64,000 nt of DNA from Thiomonas delicata (GCF_900088825.1 NZ_LT592171.1:1280664-1344663); one strand, 5' to 3'. Counted from the first letter of the stretch, positions 47,700 to 57,716 are shown. The notes: generated from the sequence alone by a model not told the origin. Numbers and translations are program-made.

Positions 47700-49127
47700 T
47701 TGAACGCCAGCGTGTCGCACCCTCCCGCTCCACACGCATCGCCCGGCGAGCAGAAGATCGGCCTGGCGCGGCGCATCTTCGGCGGCCTGTCGGGGCGGCT
47801 CTACTGGCGCACGTTTTTCCTCATCGTGCTGCTGGTATCGGCCAGTCTGGCCGTCTGGTTCCAGAGCTTTCGCGTGCTGCAACTCGGGCCGCGGGTCGAG
47901 CAGACGTCGCGCCAGATCACCAGCCTGATCGACCTGACGCGTATCGCCCTGGTCCATTCGGCGCCCGAATACCGCACCGCCCTGCTCGATGAGTTGGTCA
48001 AACGGGAAGACATCTACATCTACCCCCGCGTTGCCAGCGATCAATGGGTGCCGATGGCGCACACCGATTTCACCCGCCGCCTGACCAAGTCGGTCGACGC
48101 GCGCCTGCACGAAAAGCTCGATTTTGCCGAGGCAGTCAATGGCCGGCCCGGCCTCTGGATCGGCTTTCGCATCGACCACGACGACTACTGGCTTCTGCTC
48201 GACCGCTCGCGCATCGATTCCTCGCTCGGCGAGGCCTGGATCATCTGGAGCGTGTTGGCCACGCTTCTTGCGCTCATCGGCGCAGCCATCATCGCGAGTT
48301 TCGTCAACCGCCCGCTACGCGACCTCAGCATTGCCACGGCCCGCGTGCGCGAGGGGAATTTCTCGCATCAGCTCAGCGAAACCTCGGGAACCCAGGAAAT
48401 CCGCGAGGTCAACCGCGGGTTCAACCGCATGGCGCGCGCCCTGCAGGACATCGAACAGGACCGCGCGTTGATGCTGGCCGGGATCTCGCACGATATTCGC
48501 ACGCCCCTGGCGCGGCTGCGCCTCGAGGCCGAGCTCAGTGTGCCCGATGCCCAGGCTCGCCACGATATCGTGGCCGACATCGAGCAAGCCGACTCCATCA
48601 TCAACAAGTTCATGGAGTACGCACGCAGCGCAAGCCCGGTGCGGGAGTCGGTGGACCTCCCCGATCTGCTGGCGAAGATCGTCGCCGACTATACGAAGAA
48701 TCCGGACACCCGAATCCGCATGCCGCGCGATGCGGAGGCCCGGGTGATGGCCGACCCTCTGGAACTGCAACGCATCGTGGTCAACTTGATCGAAAACGCC
48801 AGGCGCTATGGCCGCTCGCCTGGAACCAACCGCGTCGAACTCGACATCGGCTTCGCCAAGCGCTCCACCGAAGTGTGCCTGAGTGTGCGTGACCATGGAC
48901 CGGGCGTGGCCCCAGACCATCTGCCCTTGCTCACCCGTCCTTTTTTCCGCGGCGACGAAGCGCGTACCGCCGCCAAGGGTACCGGCCTGGGTCTGGCCAT
49001 CGTCGACAAGACCATCGCCCGCATGGATGGCCGCCTGGAAGTCAGCAACGCCAAGGGCGGCGGCCTGCTGGTGCGTCTGTGGCTGCCGCGCGATCCGGCC
49101 GACAGCCTGCCCCCACCCCAACTTTGA
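47700..49127 (+). CDS. envZ: EnvZ-type sensor histidine kinase
   Basis: About 475 residues. An N-terminal membrane helix (TFFLIVLLVSASLAVWF), a periplasmic sensor of about 110 residues and a second helix (IIWSVLATLLALIGAAIIAS) are followed by HAMP, then the H-box GISHDIRTPLARLRLEAEL. The ATPase domain has NLIENARRYG, DHGPGV and GTGLGLAIV. The frame opens with TTG at 47700, and GTG at 47712 is another possible start, so the first residues are uncertain. Partner of the OmpR-type regulator. Confidence 0.9.
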   Translation: MNASVSHPPAPHASPGEQKIGLARRIFGGLSGRLYWRTFFLIVLLVSASLAVWFQSFRVLQLGPRVEQTSRQITSLIDLTRIALVHSAPEYRTALLDELVKREDIYIYPRVASDQWVPMAHTDFTRRLTKSVDARLHEKLDFAEAVNGRPGLWIGFRIDHDDYWLLLDRSRIDSSLGEAWIIWSVLATLLALIGAAIIASFVNRPLRDLSIATARVREGNFSHQLSETSGTQEIREVNRGFNRMARALQDIEQDRALMLAGISHDIRTPLARLRLEAELSVPDAQARHDIVADIEQADSIINKFMEYARSASPVRESVDLPDLLAKIVADYTKNPDTRIRMPRDAEARVMADPLELQRIVVNLIENARRYGRSPGTNRVELDIGFAKRSTEVCLSVRDHGPGVAPDHLPLLTRPFFRGDEARTAAKGTGLGLAIVDKTIARMDGRLEVSNAKGGGLLVRLWLPRDPADSLPPPQL

Positions 49128-49161
49128 GGCCGGGACATCCGAGCGGCAATCCCGCCGTTCT

Positions 49162-49509
49162 TCAAGCTCGGGTGGCACGGCGGTTCGCCGCCGCCTTGCG
49201 CGCCCGCTGGCGGCGGGCCTCTTTGGGATCGACCGTCAACGGACGGGTGATATCAATGCGGTCGCCGGGCCGGACCCGCGCGCCTGCAGGTTTGAGCACG
49301 CCATAGATAGCCAGCCGCAACTGCCCGCCCGCGTCGCGCCAGCTCGCATCCGGCAGCACGCTTTGCAGGCCGCTCGCCTCCACCGCGTCGGCGAGGCTCG
49401 AACCCGAGGGGATGCATACGGTACGAAGCAGCGCAGGACCATGCGCCGGCAACCAGCAAACCTGCACCGTGATGTGGGCCGCAGGTAAGCGCTGCTGCGG
49501 CTCAGCCAT
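49162..49509 (-). CDS. rnfH: RnfH family ubiquitin-like protein
   Basis: 115 residues of the RnfH/UPF0125 beta-grasp family (ITVQVCWLPAHGPALLRTV, SLADAVEASG, AIYGVLKPAGARVRPGDRID). The C-terminal tail is basic (KEARRQRARKAAANRRATRA). The function is poorly known. The gene classically follows ratA and overlaps it here by 8 bp. Confidence 0.9.
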   Translation of the reverse strand: MAEPQQRLPAAHITVQVCWLPAHGPALLRTVCIPSGSSLADAVEASGLQSVLPDASWRDAGGQLRLAIYGVLKPAGARVRPGDRIDITRPLTVDPKEARRQRARKAAANRRATRA

Positions 49510-49936
49510 AGACTTTCTCGGCGCGCTGCACGAAGGCTTCGACGAAGGTCTTGGCGATATGCCCGAAAACCGGGCCGATCACGGCCTCCACCAACCTGTT
49601 GGAAAAGCTGTAATGCAGTTCGAAGTCGATCTCGCACGCCTTGTCTCCTTCGAGCGGCTTGAACAGCCAGCGCCCCTGGAGATCGGAAAACGGTCCATCC
49701 ACCAACCGAAGATGGATCTCCCGGCCTGGAACCTGGGTGTTCTCGGTGGTAAAACTTTGCTTGACGCCCTTGAAGGCGATGTGGATGGTGGCACGCATGC
49801 GCTCGGCCGTGGCTTCGTGGATGTCCACCCCGCCACACCAGGGCAGGAATTGCGGATACGAAGCCACATCGGCCACCAAGCCGTACATTTGATTTGCGCT
49901 GTACCAGATCAGAACGGACTTGTGGACGACGGCCAT
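49502..49936 (-). CDS. ratA: RatA/Coq10-type START-domain protein
   Basis: 144 residues starting MAVVHKSVLIWYSANQMYGL, a polyketide cyclase/START fold (VADVASYPQFLPWCGGVDIH, FKPLEGDKACEIDFELHYSF, GPVFGHIAKTFVEAFVQRAE). The family is described both as a ubiquinone-binding protein and as a ribosome-association inhibitor. Divergent from smpB, the usual arrangement. Confidence 0.92.
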   Translation of the reverse strand: MAVVHKSVLIWYSANQMYGLVADVASYPQFLPWCGGVDIHEATAERMRATIHIAFKGVKQSFTTENTQVPGREIHLRLVDGPFSDLQGRWLFKPLEGDKACEIDFELHYSFSNRLVEAVIGPVFGHIAKTFVEAFVQRAEKVYG

Positions 49937-50070
49937 GGGTGAGCTTCTTAAAATGACGGATTGTAAAAAACCAGCCAGCCCCCAACTGGTGACACCATGA
50001 GCGCGACGCACGGCCGCTCCGAAGGGGCGCGAAGCCCCCACGGAGGGCCGCGCACCGCGCAGGAGCCCAC

Positions 50071-50520
50071 ATGAGCATCGCAGAAAATCGCAAGGCCGCT
50101 TTCAATTATTTCCTCGAGGACCGCTTCGAGGCCGGCATCGTGCTGGAGGGATGGGAAGTCAAGGCCATCCGCGCCGGGCGCGCGCAACTGCTCGACGGCT
50201 ATGTGCTCATTCGCGACGGCGAACTGTTCCTCGTCGGCATGAACGTCACCGCGCTGCAAAGCGCATCCACGCATGTGCGTCCCGACGCCAGCCGCACCCG
50301 CAAGCTGCTGCTGCACAAGGATGAGATCCGCCGGCTCATCGGCAAGGTCGAGCAGCGCGGCTACACCCTGGTGCCGCTCAACCTGCACTACAAGAACGCC
50401 CGCATCAAGGTCGACTTCGCGCTCGGCCGCGGCAAGAAGCTGCACGACAAGCGCGACACCGAGGCCAAGCGCGACTGGCAGCGCGAGAAGGCCAGGATCA
50501 TGCGGCACGAGAACAAATAG
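50071..50520 (+). CDS. smpB: SsrA-binding protein SmpB
   Basis: 149 residues: [39 protein letters not shown], and a C-terminal basic tail ([20 protein letters not shown]) that enters the ribosomal A site. It delivers tmRNA to stalled ribosomes. SD AGGAG lies six bases upstream. The tmRNA gene itself is not in this window. Confidence 0.96.
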   Translation: MSIAENRKAAFNYFLEDRFEAGIVLEGWEVKAIRAGRAQLLDGYVLIRDGELFLVGMNVTALQSASTHVRPDASRTRKLLLHKDEIRRLIGKVEQRGYTLVPLNLHYKNARIKVDFALGRGKKLHDKRDTEAKRDWQREKARIMRHENK

Positions 50521-50528
50521 CGCGCATC

Positions 50529-50555
50529 AAAAAGCCGGACCCTCTCGGGTCCGGC
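50529..50555 (-). terminator. Intrinsic terminator of aceA
   Basis: On the minus strand GCCGGACCC, loop GAGA, GGGTCCGGC is followed by TTTTT (50533-50529). Perfect 9-bp stem about 57 bases after the aceA stop. On the plus strand the same hairpin follows smpB but lacks a T-run. Confidence 0.85.
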
Positions 50556-50611
50556 CGGGTGCTTGTCCCCTCACCTCTTCGTGTTTCGCGCCGGCTTGCG
50601 CCGCTCGGTTT

Positions 50612-51919
50612 TCAGGCCACCTTCTTTTCGAAGAACTGCTCGTCTTCGGTCGAGCCCTTGAGCGCCGCCGTCGAGGCTTCGTTTTCGATCGTGGTGGTCA
50701 CGGCGTCGAAGTAGCCGGTGCCCACCTCGCGTTGGTGCTTCACCGCGGTAAAGCCCTTGTCGGCAGCGGCGAACTCGGCTTCCTGCAATTCGACGAACGC
50801 GCTCATCTGGTTGCGCGCGTAACCGTAGGCCAGGTTGAACATGGAATAGTTCAACGCATGGAAACCGGCCAGGGTGATGAACTGGAACTTGTAACCCATC
50901 GCGCCGAGTTCTTTCTGGAACTTGGCGATGGTGGCGTCGTCCAGGTTCTTTTTCCAGTTGAACGAGGGCGAACAGTTGTAGGCGAGCATCTTGCCCGGGA
51001 ACTTGGCGTGGATGGCTTCGGCAAAGGCCTTGGCATAGGCCAGGTCGGGTTTGCCGGTTTCGCACCACACCAGATCGGCATACGGCGCGTAGGCCAGGCC
51101 GCGCGACACGGCCTGCTGCAAGCCGGGCTTGGTGCGGTAGAACCCTTCGACCGTGCGTTCGCCGGTGCAAAACGGCTTGTCGTTGTCGTCCACGTCCGAC
51201 GTGATCAGATCGGCCGCCTCGGCGTCGGTTCGGGCCACGAGGATGGTCGGCACGTTCAGCACGTCCGCCGCGAGGCGTGCGGCCACCAGCTTGGCCACCG
51301 CTTCGCGCGTCGGCACGAGCACTTTCCCACCCATATGGCCGCACTTCTTCACGGAGGCCAGTTGGTCCTCGAAATGCACCCCCGCGGCGCCCGCCTCGAT
51401 CATGGATTTCATCAGTTCGAAGGCATTGAGCACGCCGCCGAAACCGGCCTCGGCATCGGCCATGATGGGCGCGAAGTAATCGATGTAGTCTTCGTCGCCC
51501 GGGTTCTTGCCTTCCATCCACTGGATCTGGTCGGCGCGCGTGAGCGTGTTGTTGATGCGCTTGACCACGCTGGGCACCGAATTGACCGGGTACAGCGACT
51601 GATCGGGATACATTTCACCGGCCAGATTGGCATCACCGGCCACCTGCCAGCCCGAAAGGTAGATCGCGTTCAACCCGGCCTTGACCTGCTGCATGGCCTG
51701 GTTGCCGGTCAATGCGCCCAGAGCATTGACGAAGGGCTCGCGATGCATGTCCTGCCACAGCCGGTGTGCGCCGCGCTTGGCCAGCGTGTGCTCGGTCACC
51801 ACGGAGCCGCGCAGCTTCACGACATCGGCTGCCGCATAGCCCCGTTGAATGCCGGCCCAACGTGGATTCTGGGCCCAGTCCTGCTGAAGTTGCTGAATTT
51901 GCTGCTCGCGCGTTGCCAT
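50612..51919 (-). CDS. aceA: Isocitrate lyase
   Basis: 435 residues, first enzyme of the glyoxylate shunt. The catalytic motif [13 protein letters not shown] near residue 190 contains the active-site Cys. Also present are [28 protein letters not shown] and [13 protein letters not shown]. The gene stands alone between smpB and the chromate transporter pair, with its own terminator. The AT-rich upstream region with an inverted repeat is a likely control site. Confidence 0.96.
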   Translation of the reverse strand: MATREQQIQQLQQDWAQNPRWAGIQRGYAAADVVKLRGSVVTEHTLAKRGAHRLWQDMHREPFVNALGALTGNQAMQQVKAGLNAIYLSGWQVAGDANLAGEMYPDQSLYPVNSVPSVVKRINNTLTRADQIQWMEGKNPGDEDYIDYFAPIMADAEAGFGGVLNAFELMKSMIEAGAAGVHFEDQLASVKKCGHMGGKVLVPTREAVAKLVAARLAADVLNVPTILVARTDAEAADLITSDVDDNDKPFCTGERTVEGFYRTKPGLQQAVSRGLAYAPYADLVWCETGKPDLAYAKAFAEAIHAKFPGKMLAYNCSPSFNWKKNLDDATIAKFQKELGAMGYKFQFITLAGFHALNYSMFNLAYGYARNQMSAFVELQEAEFAAADKGFTAVKHQREVGTGYFDAVTTTIENEASTAALKGSTEDEQFFEKKVA

Positions 51920-52111
51920 GAGAGGATCTCCAAGAGTAGAAACAAACGACGCACAAAGCTTACTTCAGATGTGCATCGCAACAGAGTGTTCTATCTTATA
52001 GAAGACCATTTTTTATTCCATTGAATATCAATAAGTTACGTATAATTTACCGAATAATAAAACGACAATTCATCATTCTGAACGATCGGCCATTGCTTTG
52101 CAGCATGATGA

Positions 52112-52147
52112 TTTCAGCATATGCAATCAAGGGCGCATATGCTGAAA
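52112..52147. promoter_or_regulatory. 13-bp inverted repeat in the aceA/chrA divergent region
   Basis: TTTCAGCATATGC (52112-52124) and its exact complement GCATATGCTGAAA (52135-52147) are separated by 10 bp. They lie in a strikingly AT-rich stretch of about 190 bp (51955-52147). The repeat is about 65 bp before the first chromate transporter gene and about 190 bp before aceA, so it is a candidate operator for either. Confidence 0.5.
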
Positions 52148-52213
52148 AACGGTTTGTCCCTGCGCGCCCAGGCATAACCTGCACAGCCTCGTCCTCCCTC
52201 CCGTTTGACGTTC

Positions 52214-52786
52214 ATGTCCGATTCCGCCGAAGCAGCGGTGGTGCGCGATCAGCCGCACGACCTCGTTGACCTGTTCTGGACCTTCAACCGCCTGACGCTA
52301 TCCGGATTCGGCGGCGTTCTACCCTTCGCCCAACGCGTCTTGGTGGACGAGAAGCGTTGGCTGGATCACGCGGAATTCGTCAATCTGCTGTCGATCAGTC
52401 AAGTTCTTCCAGGCCCCAATCTGATCAATCTGGCGCTGATGGTCGGCCAACGCAGCTTCGGCTGGCGCGGGGCGCTGGCTGCGCTCGGCGGCATGCTGGC
52501 GGCCCCGCTGCTCATCGTGCTCGTCATTGCCGCGGGTTATTCGGCCTGGGCGACTGTCCCGCTGGTGCATCACGCGCTGCGCGGCATGGAACTCGTCACG
52601 GCGGGCCTGGTGGTGGCGATGGCGCTGCGGCTTGCGCCAGTGATGCGCCGCGCCCGCAGCGCGCCGCTATGGGCCGCTGCGGCCTTCGCCGGCGTCGGGC
52701 TGCTGCGCTGGCCCTTGCTGAATGTCATGCTCGCGCTGGGTCCGGCCGCGGTTCTACTGGCGCGCTATGCGCGCAAGACGCCATGA
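52214..52786 (+). CDS. Chromate transporter, half-size subunit 1
   Basis: 190 residues, one CHR domain with about five membrane helices. Motifs are FNRLTLSGFGGVLPFAQRVL, the PGP motif in LSISQVLPGPNLINLALMVG and a C-terminal helical stretch. Short CHR proteins work as pairs of opposite topology, equal to one full-length ChrA. It overlaps its partner by 4 bp. The natural substrate may be chromate or another oxyanion. The start at ATG 52214 is chosen over a TTG three codons earlier. Confidence 0.87.
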   Translation: MSDSAEAAVVRDQPHDLVDLFWTFNRLTLSGFGGVLPFAQRVLVDEKRWLDHAEFVNLLSISQVLPGPNLINLALMVGQRSFGWRGALAALGGMLAAPLLIVLVIAAGYSAWATVPLVHHALRGMELVTAGLVVAMALRLAPVMRRARSAPLWAAAAFAGVGLLRWPLLNVMLALGPAAVLLARYARKTP

Positions 52787-53313
52787 ATTTCGACGCCTTG
52801 CCCGGCCTGTTCGGCCATTTCATGCTGTGGTCCCTGCTTTCGATCGGCGGTGCCATCGGCCTCCTTCCTGACATGCACCGCTACCTGGTCGAGGTGCAAC
52901 ACTCGATCACCGATGCGCAGTTCAACGCCGCTCTGGCGCTCGGCCAAGCCTCGCCGGGGCCGAACATGATCCTGTTCGCCGCGCTCCTGGGTTGGCATGT
53001 GGCTGGCGTCGTCGGCGCCTTGGCCGGTGCGGTTGGACTCATCCTGCCGTCCACGCTCATCACCTTGGGCTATTTCCGCTACAGCAGCGACAACCCCGAG
53101 CACCGCTGGATCCGCGCCATTCACAATGGCCTGGCCCCCATCACCGTCGGCCTGCTCCTGTCGTCCGGCTGGCTTCTGGCGGCGCAGAATGTGCATGACC
53201 TGTGGCAAGGCTTCTGGGTCGGCGTGGTCGTCGTGCTCAGCCTGTGGACACGCGTCAATCCGCTGTGGCTGTTGCTGGCTGGCGCGGCGGCTGGCGCGCT
53301 GGGTTGGCTGTGA
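52783..53313 (+). CDS. Chromate transporter, half-size subunit 2
   Basis: 176 residues, the second CHR domain. LPGLFGHFMLWSLLSIGGAI is followed by the paired motif ALALGQASPGPNMILFAALL and helices ending GAAAGALGWL. It complements the upstream half. A short gap (12 bp) leads into nnr, so all three may be co-transcribed. Confidence 0.87.
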   Translation: MNFDALPGLFGHFMLWSLLSIGGAIGLLPDMHRYLVEVQHSITDAQFNAALALGQASPGPNMILFAALLGWHVAGVVGALAGAVGLILPSTLITLGYFRYSSDNPEHRWIRAIHNGLAPITVGLLLSSGWLLAAQNVHDLWQGFWVGVVVVLSLWTRVNPLWLLLAGAAAGALGWL

Positions 53314-53325
53314 GGAGAACGCGAG

Positions 53326-54924
53326 ATGATGCTGCGCATCGGTGATACGTCCGTCGACCGATCTTGGCCAGTGTGGGACGAGTCCTCACTGCGTCGCCTC
53401 GAGCGCGATGCCGCGGCGTCGCTTGCCGCCCACACCCTCATGCGGCGTGCGGGCGAGGCGGTGGCCAGGCTGGCGCGCGCTCGGTTTGCGCACGCGCGGC
53501 ACGTCGTCGTGCTGTGCGGCCCCGGCAACAACGGCGGCGACGGTTTGTACGCGGCCGCCGAACTCGCGCGTCATGGCCTGCGCGTCGAAGTGTCGATGGT
53601 CGCTTGCGGCAACCCATCCGGTTGGCAAGATCGCGAACGCCCGGCGGACTGGCGCTGGGCGCTGGAACAGGCACAACAGGCTGGACTACGGCCACGCGGC
53701 TGGGCGTCGTCCGAAGCCGCTGCCACGCTGCGGGGTGCCGAACTCGTCATCGACGCCCTGCTGGGTCTTGGACTCAATCGACCGCCGCAGGGCGAACTGA
53801 GCGAAGCCATTGCCGCGATTCTGGCGAGCGGCATCCCCGCTTTGGCCCTCGATCTGCCCTCCGGCCTCGCCGCGGATACGGGAACCGCCCCGGGAGCCGT
53901 CGTGCGCGCAGAAGTGACGCTGACGATGCTGGGCCTCAAGCCCGGTCTGCTCACGGGGCCGGATGCCCATGCCTGCGGCGAACTCTGGCTGGACGATCTG
54001 GACATCGAACGGGTTCGGGCCGTGGATGAGCCCCCGGCTGCGATCACGCGCCTCGGCCCCGCCGCGGCGCAGCGCGGCTTACCCAGAATCAGCGCCGCTG
54101 CGCACAAGGGCGAGCGAGGCGACGTGCGCGTCTTCGGCGGCAGCCCCGGAATGACCGGTGCGGCACGACTCTGCGCGCAGGCCGCGCTGGCACTCGGCGC
54201 TGGCAGGGTGTTCGTCGCGCTGCTCGACCCGTCCGCCCCCATGCTCGACCCCACGCATCCGGAATTGATGCAGCGCCAGCCCGACACGCTGCTGCAGCAG
54301 GCGCAGCAGGCCTCGCGGCATGGCGGTTCCTGTCACGTGTTCGGCCCGGGGGCCGGCAACAGCCCCGGGTCGCTACGCCTCCTGCAAGATCTGATCGCGC
54401 TCGACGCGCCCCTGGTGATCGACGCCGACGGGCTCAACCTTCTGGCCGCGCAGCCGCGCGACGGTGCGACCTGGCAAGCGCTCCGCGAACGCGGCCGTTC
54501 GGCCTGGCTGACCCCGCATCCACGCGAAGCCGCGAGACTGCTGCGGTGGGAGACGACTCGCGTGCAGGCGGGTCGGCTTCACGCCGCGCGCGAACTTGCC
54601 GCGTCGAGCGGCGCGCATTGCGTGCTCAAGGGCGCCGGCAGCGTGGTCGCCAGCGCCACAGGGCCTGTCTGGATCAACGCCAGTGGCAATGGCTTGCTGG
54701 CCACAGCCGGGACCGGCGACGTGCTAGCCGGCGCTCTGGCCGCGTTCCTGGCGCAAACCCCCGAAGCGGACGCCGTTGCCGCGGCATGCGCCGCGGTCTG
54801 GCTGCACGGTGCAGGCGCGGACCTGGCCCTGGCCGAAGGCGCAAGCCTGCGCGCAGGCAACTTGCCAGACTGGATGCTGCGGGCCTGGGAACGGCTCGCC
54901 CGGCCATCGGCACGACACGCATGA
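53326..54924 (+). CDS. nnr: Bifunctional NAD(P)H-hydrate epimerase/dehydratase
   Basis: 532 residues. The N-terminal NnrE domain (GPGNNGGDGLYAAAELARHG near 63, ALDLPSGLAADTG near 175) is fused to the NnrD dehydratase (GSPGMTGAARLCAQAALALG, VIDADGLNLLA, NGLLATAGTGDVLAGALAAF). It repairs hydrated nicotinamide cofactors in two steps. GAGGAGAAC upstream serves as SD. Confidence 0.93.
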   Translation: MMLRIGDTSVDRSWPVWDESSLRRLERDAAASLAAHTLMRRAGEAVARLARARFAHARHVVVLCGPGNNGGDGLYAAAELARHGLRVEVSMVACGNPSGWQDRERPADWRWALEQAQQAGLRPRGWASSEAAATLRGAELVIDALLGLGLNRPPQGELSEAIAAILASGIPALALDLPSGLAADTGTAPGAVVRAEVTLTMLGLKPGLLTGPDAHACGELWLDDLDIERVRAVDEPPAAITRLGPAAAQRGLPRISAAAHKGERGDVRVFGGSPGMTGAARLCAQAALALGAGRVFVALLDPSAPMLDPTHPELMQRQPDTLLQQAQQASRHGGSCHVFGPGAGNSPGSLRLLQDLIALDAPLVIDADGLNLLAAQPRDGATWQALRERGRSAWLTPHPREAARLLRWETTRVQAGRLHAARELAASSGAHCVLKGAGSVVASATGPVWINASGNGLLATAGTGDVLAGALAAFLAQTPEADAVAAACAAVWLHGAGADLALAEGASLRAGNLPDWMLRAWERLARPSARHA

Positions 54925-54966
54925 CCGACGCCGGGTGAATGGGGAACGCGAAAGGCTTCGCGCGAC

Positions 54967-57357
54967 CTATTTCGAGCGGCTGCGCTTTTTGGACGCGGTG
55001 GACTTGCCTGTCGCCGTGGCCCGTCCTGCGGAATTCCTGCCGGCGCCTTTGAGCGCCGACGGGGAACTGGACGAGGAGCCTGACTTGGCAACTTGCCTGG
55101 CCAGCGTCTTGCCGGCGCCTGCCGGGGCACGGCTCTTGGCCCCTGCACTCGCCCGCGCGCGCTTGGGCTTGGAGGCGGCGCGGTCGACCGCATCGGCAGG
55201 CAATTCGAACAAACTGCCGTCGCTGTCGTCGAGTGCGACATCCAGTGGCGCAAGCACGGTTTCGGCACGCGCGCGGCGGCGGGACCCCGGCCCGGTGGGG
55301 GATGCGGCTTGCGCGACGAGGGTGTCAGACACGAGGCGAAAATCGATCTTGCGGCCGTCCAGATCGACCCGGCTGACCTGCACCAGGACCCGCTCGCCCA
55401 ACCCATAGCGCCTGCCGGTGCGTTCGCCACGCAATTCGTTGCGGGCTTCGTCGAAGCGGAAATATTCCGCTCCAAGCTCGGAGATGTGAATCAGGCCCTC
55501 GACGAACAGCGTGGTGAGTTGCACGAAGATGCCGAAGCTGGTGACCGCCGTGATGGAGCCGACGAATTCCTCGCCCAGCTTGTCGCGCATATACCAGCAC
55601 TTGAGCCAGCTTTCCACGTCGCGCGTGGCTTCGTCGGCCCGGCGCTCGTTGGCCGAGCAATGCTGGCCGACGGCTTCCCAGACCGACAGATCGGCCGACA
55701 CGGCCTTGCGGGGCTTGGGCGGCGCTTCACCTCCCACCCGCAATTTGGCCTGCGCGGCCTTGGATTGGGCCTGCACGCTCGGCAGAGAGAGGACCAGTTT
55801 CTCCGGCGGCTGCAGCTTGTAGCGCCCACCCTCCAGAATGGCCTTGATGGCGCGGTGGGTCAGCAGGTCCGGGTAGCGCCGGATGGGGCTGGTGAAGTGC
55901 GAGTAAGCGGCGTAGGCCAGCCCGAAATGTCCGCTGTTGTGCGGGGTATAGATGGCCTGCTGCATGGAGCGCAGCATGAGGGCGTTGATCTGCGTGGCAT
56001 CGGGACGGTCGCGCGCCGCGTCCGAGAGTTGCTGGTAGTCGGAAGGCTCGGGATCGTCACCTAGATGCACCGCGATGCCCAGGGTCTTGAGAAAACCGCG
56101 CAGCAGCGCGAGCTTCTCGGGCGTGGGGCCCTCGTGCACGCGATACAGGCCGGGATGCTTGCTGCGCTCCAGGAAATCGGCGGCGCTGACGTTTGCCACC
56201 AGCATGCACTCCTCGATCAGACGATGGGCCTCGTTGCGGGTGCGCAGGGCGATTTTCTCGATGCGGCCGCTGGCGTCGCACACGATCTGCGTCTCGGGCA
56301 CCTCGAGGTCGATCGCGCCGCGTTCGCGGCGGGCCTTGAGCAGGGCGCTGTAGACGTCGTAGAGGTGCAGCAGATGCGGCACCAGTTCCGCGTTCGCCAG
56401 CGCCTCGGGACCGCGCGTGTTCTCCAGGATGGCGGCCACTTCGGTGTACGTGAAGCGCGCATGCGAGCGCATCACCGCGGGGTAGAACTGATAGGCCTTG
56501 AGTTCGCCTTCGGCGTTGATCAGCATGTCGCACACCATGCACAGCCGCTCGACCTTGGGGTTGAGCGAGCACAGGCCGTTCGACAGCTTCTCCGGCAGCA
56601 TGGGAATGACCCGCCGTGGAAAGTAGACGGAAGTGGCGCGTTCCAGGGCATCGAAATCGAGCGGATCCCCGGGCTTCACATAGTGCGACACATCGGCAAT
56701 GGCCACGATCAGACGAAAGCCATTCTCGCGCCCGATGCGTGCCGGCTCGCAATACACGGCATCGTCGAAATCGCGCGCATCCTCGCCATCGATGGTGACA
56801 AGCGGAACGTCGGTCAGGTCATAGCGACCTTCCCGATCCTTGTCGAGAACGTGCCCGGGCAAAGCGGCGGCCTGCCTCTCGGCTTCGGCGCTGAAGCGGT
56901 GCGGTACGCCATACTTGCGCACGGCGATCTCGATCTCCATGCCCGGGTCATGCAAGGCCCCGAGGATCTCGGTCACCTTGCCGATCGGCTGGGCGTATGG
57001 AGAAGCAGGCTCGGCAATTTCCACGCTGACCACCTGGCCCGCCTTGGCGCCGCCCAAGGCATTCGTCGGAATCAGGATGTCCTGCGCGTAGCGCTTGTCC
57101 TCAGGCGCAAGAAGCCAGACACCGCCTTCCTGCAGCAGCCGGCCGATGACCGGCCGGCTCGATCGTTCGAGAATCTCGATCACTTGGCCCTCGGGCCGTC
57201 CGCGCTTGTCCTGACGCACGATCTTCACCCGCACACGGTCCAGATGCATGACGGCCCGCATCTGCTGCGGCGGCAAATACACGTCCTGGGCGCCCTGCTC
57301 GGAAACCACCAGGCCATAGCCATCGCGATGGCCTTGAACGATACCTTCGACAATCAC
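54967..57357 (-). CDS. rnr: Ribonuclease R, lacking the N-terminal helix-turn-helix domain
   Basis: 796-residue 3'-5' exoribonuclease. Cold-shock domains (VEGIVQGHRDGYGLVVSEQG), the RNB catalytic core (TIDGEDARDFDDAVYCEP, cited by its metal aspartates) and an S1 domain (EEFVGSITAVTSFGIFVQLT) precede a long Lys/Arg/Ser/Ala-rich tail. The start is GTG at 57357. No ATG lies upstream in frame before the tRNA, so the usual N-terminal HTH_12 domain is absent. Confidence 0.9.
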   Translation of the reverse strand: MIVEGIVQGHRDGYGLVVSEQGAQDVYLPPQQMRAVMHLDRVRVKIVRQDKRGRPEGQVIEILERSSRPVIGRLLQEGGVWLLAPEDKRYAQDILIPTNALGGAKAGQVVSVEIAEPASPYAQPIGKVTEILGALHDPGMEIEIAVRKYGVPHRFSAEAERQAAALPGHVLDKDREGRYDLTDVPLVTIDGEDARDFDDAVYCEPARIGRENGFRLIVAIADVSHYVKPGDPLDFDALERATSVYFPRRVIPMLPEKLSNGLCSLNPKVERLCMVCDMLINAEGELKAYQFYPAVMRSHARFTYTEVAAILENTRGPEALANAELVPHLLHLYDVYSALLKARRERGAIDLEVPETQIVCDASGRIEKIALRTRNEAHRLIEECMLVANVSAADFLERSKHPGLYRVHEGPTPEKLALLRGFLKTLGIAVHLGDDPEPSDYQQLSDAARDRPDATQINALMLRSMQQAIYTPHNSGHFGLAYAAYSHFTSPIRRYPDLLTHRAIKAILEGGRYKLQPPEKLVLSLPSVQAQSKAAQAKLRVGGEAPPKPRKAVSADLSVWEAVGQHCSANERRADEATRDVESWLKCWYMRDKLGEEFVGSITAVTSFGIFVQLTTLFVEGLIHISELGAEYFRFDEARNELRGERTGRRYGLGERVLVQVSRVDLDGRKIDFRLVSDTLVAQAASPTGPGSRRRARAETVLAPLDVALDDSDGSLFELPADAVDRAASKPKRARASAGAKSRAPAGAGKTLARQVAKSGSSSSSPSALKGAGRNSAGRATATGKSTASKKRSRSK

Positions 57358-57470
57358 TGTCTCATTCCTTTGTCTTGTTGGGCGGCGCAGGCCTCCTGGC
57401 CTTCGGCCAAGGTCCTTGCATGCGCAGCATACTGGACGGCCCCAAAATTCCTGCTAAGATTTCGCTTCTT

Positions 57471-57555
<85 letters not shown>

Positions 57556-57621
57556 CACAGATCAATCGACAATGTGCATGGTACGACAGCAATCGCACAT
57601 TTTCATATAAATCAATAAGTT

Positions 57622-57655
57622 ATAAGCAACAGGCCCTCCGGGGCCTGTTGCTTAT
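57622..57655 (+). terminator. Hairpin terminator after tRNA-Leu (CAG)
   Basis: ATAAGCAACAGGCCC, loop TCCG, then its exact complement GGGCCTGTTGCTTAT, a 15-bp stem followed by TGTGC. The GGCCC/GGGCC core is typical of tRNA terminators, although the U-tract lies within the stem base. Confidence 0.65.
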
Positions 57656-57716
57656 TGTGCGTCGTTTGCACGTGTTTGCTACGCTTTTTACTCAGCATCT
57701 ACGCATGAGGTTACGC

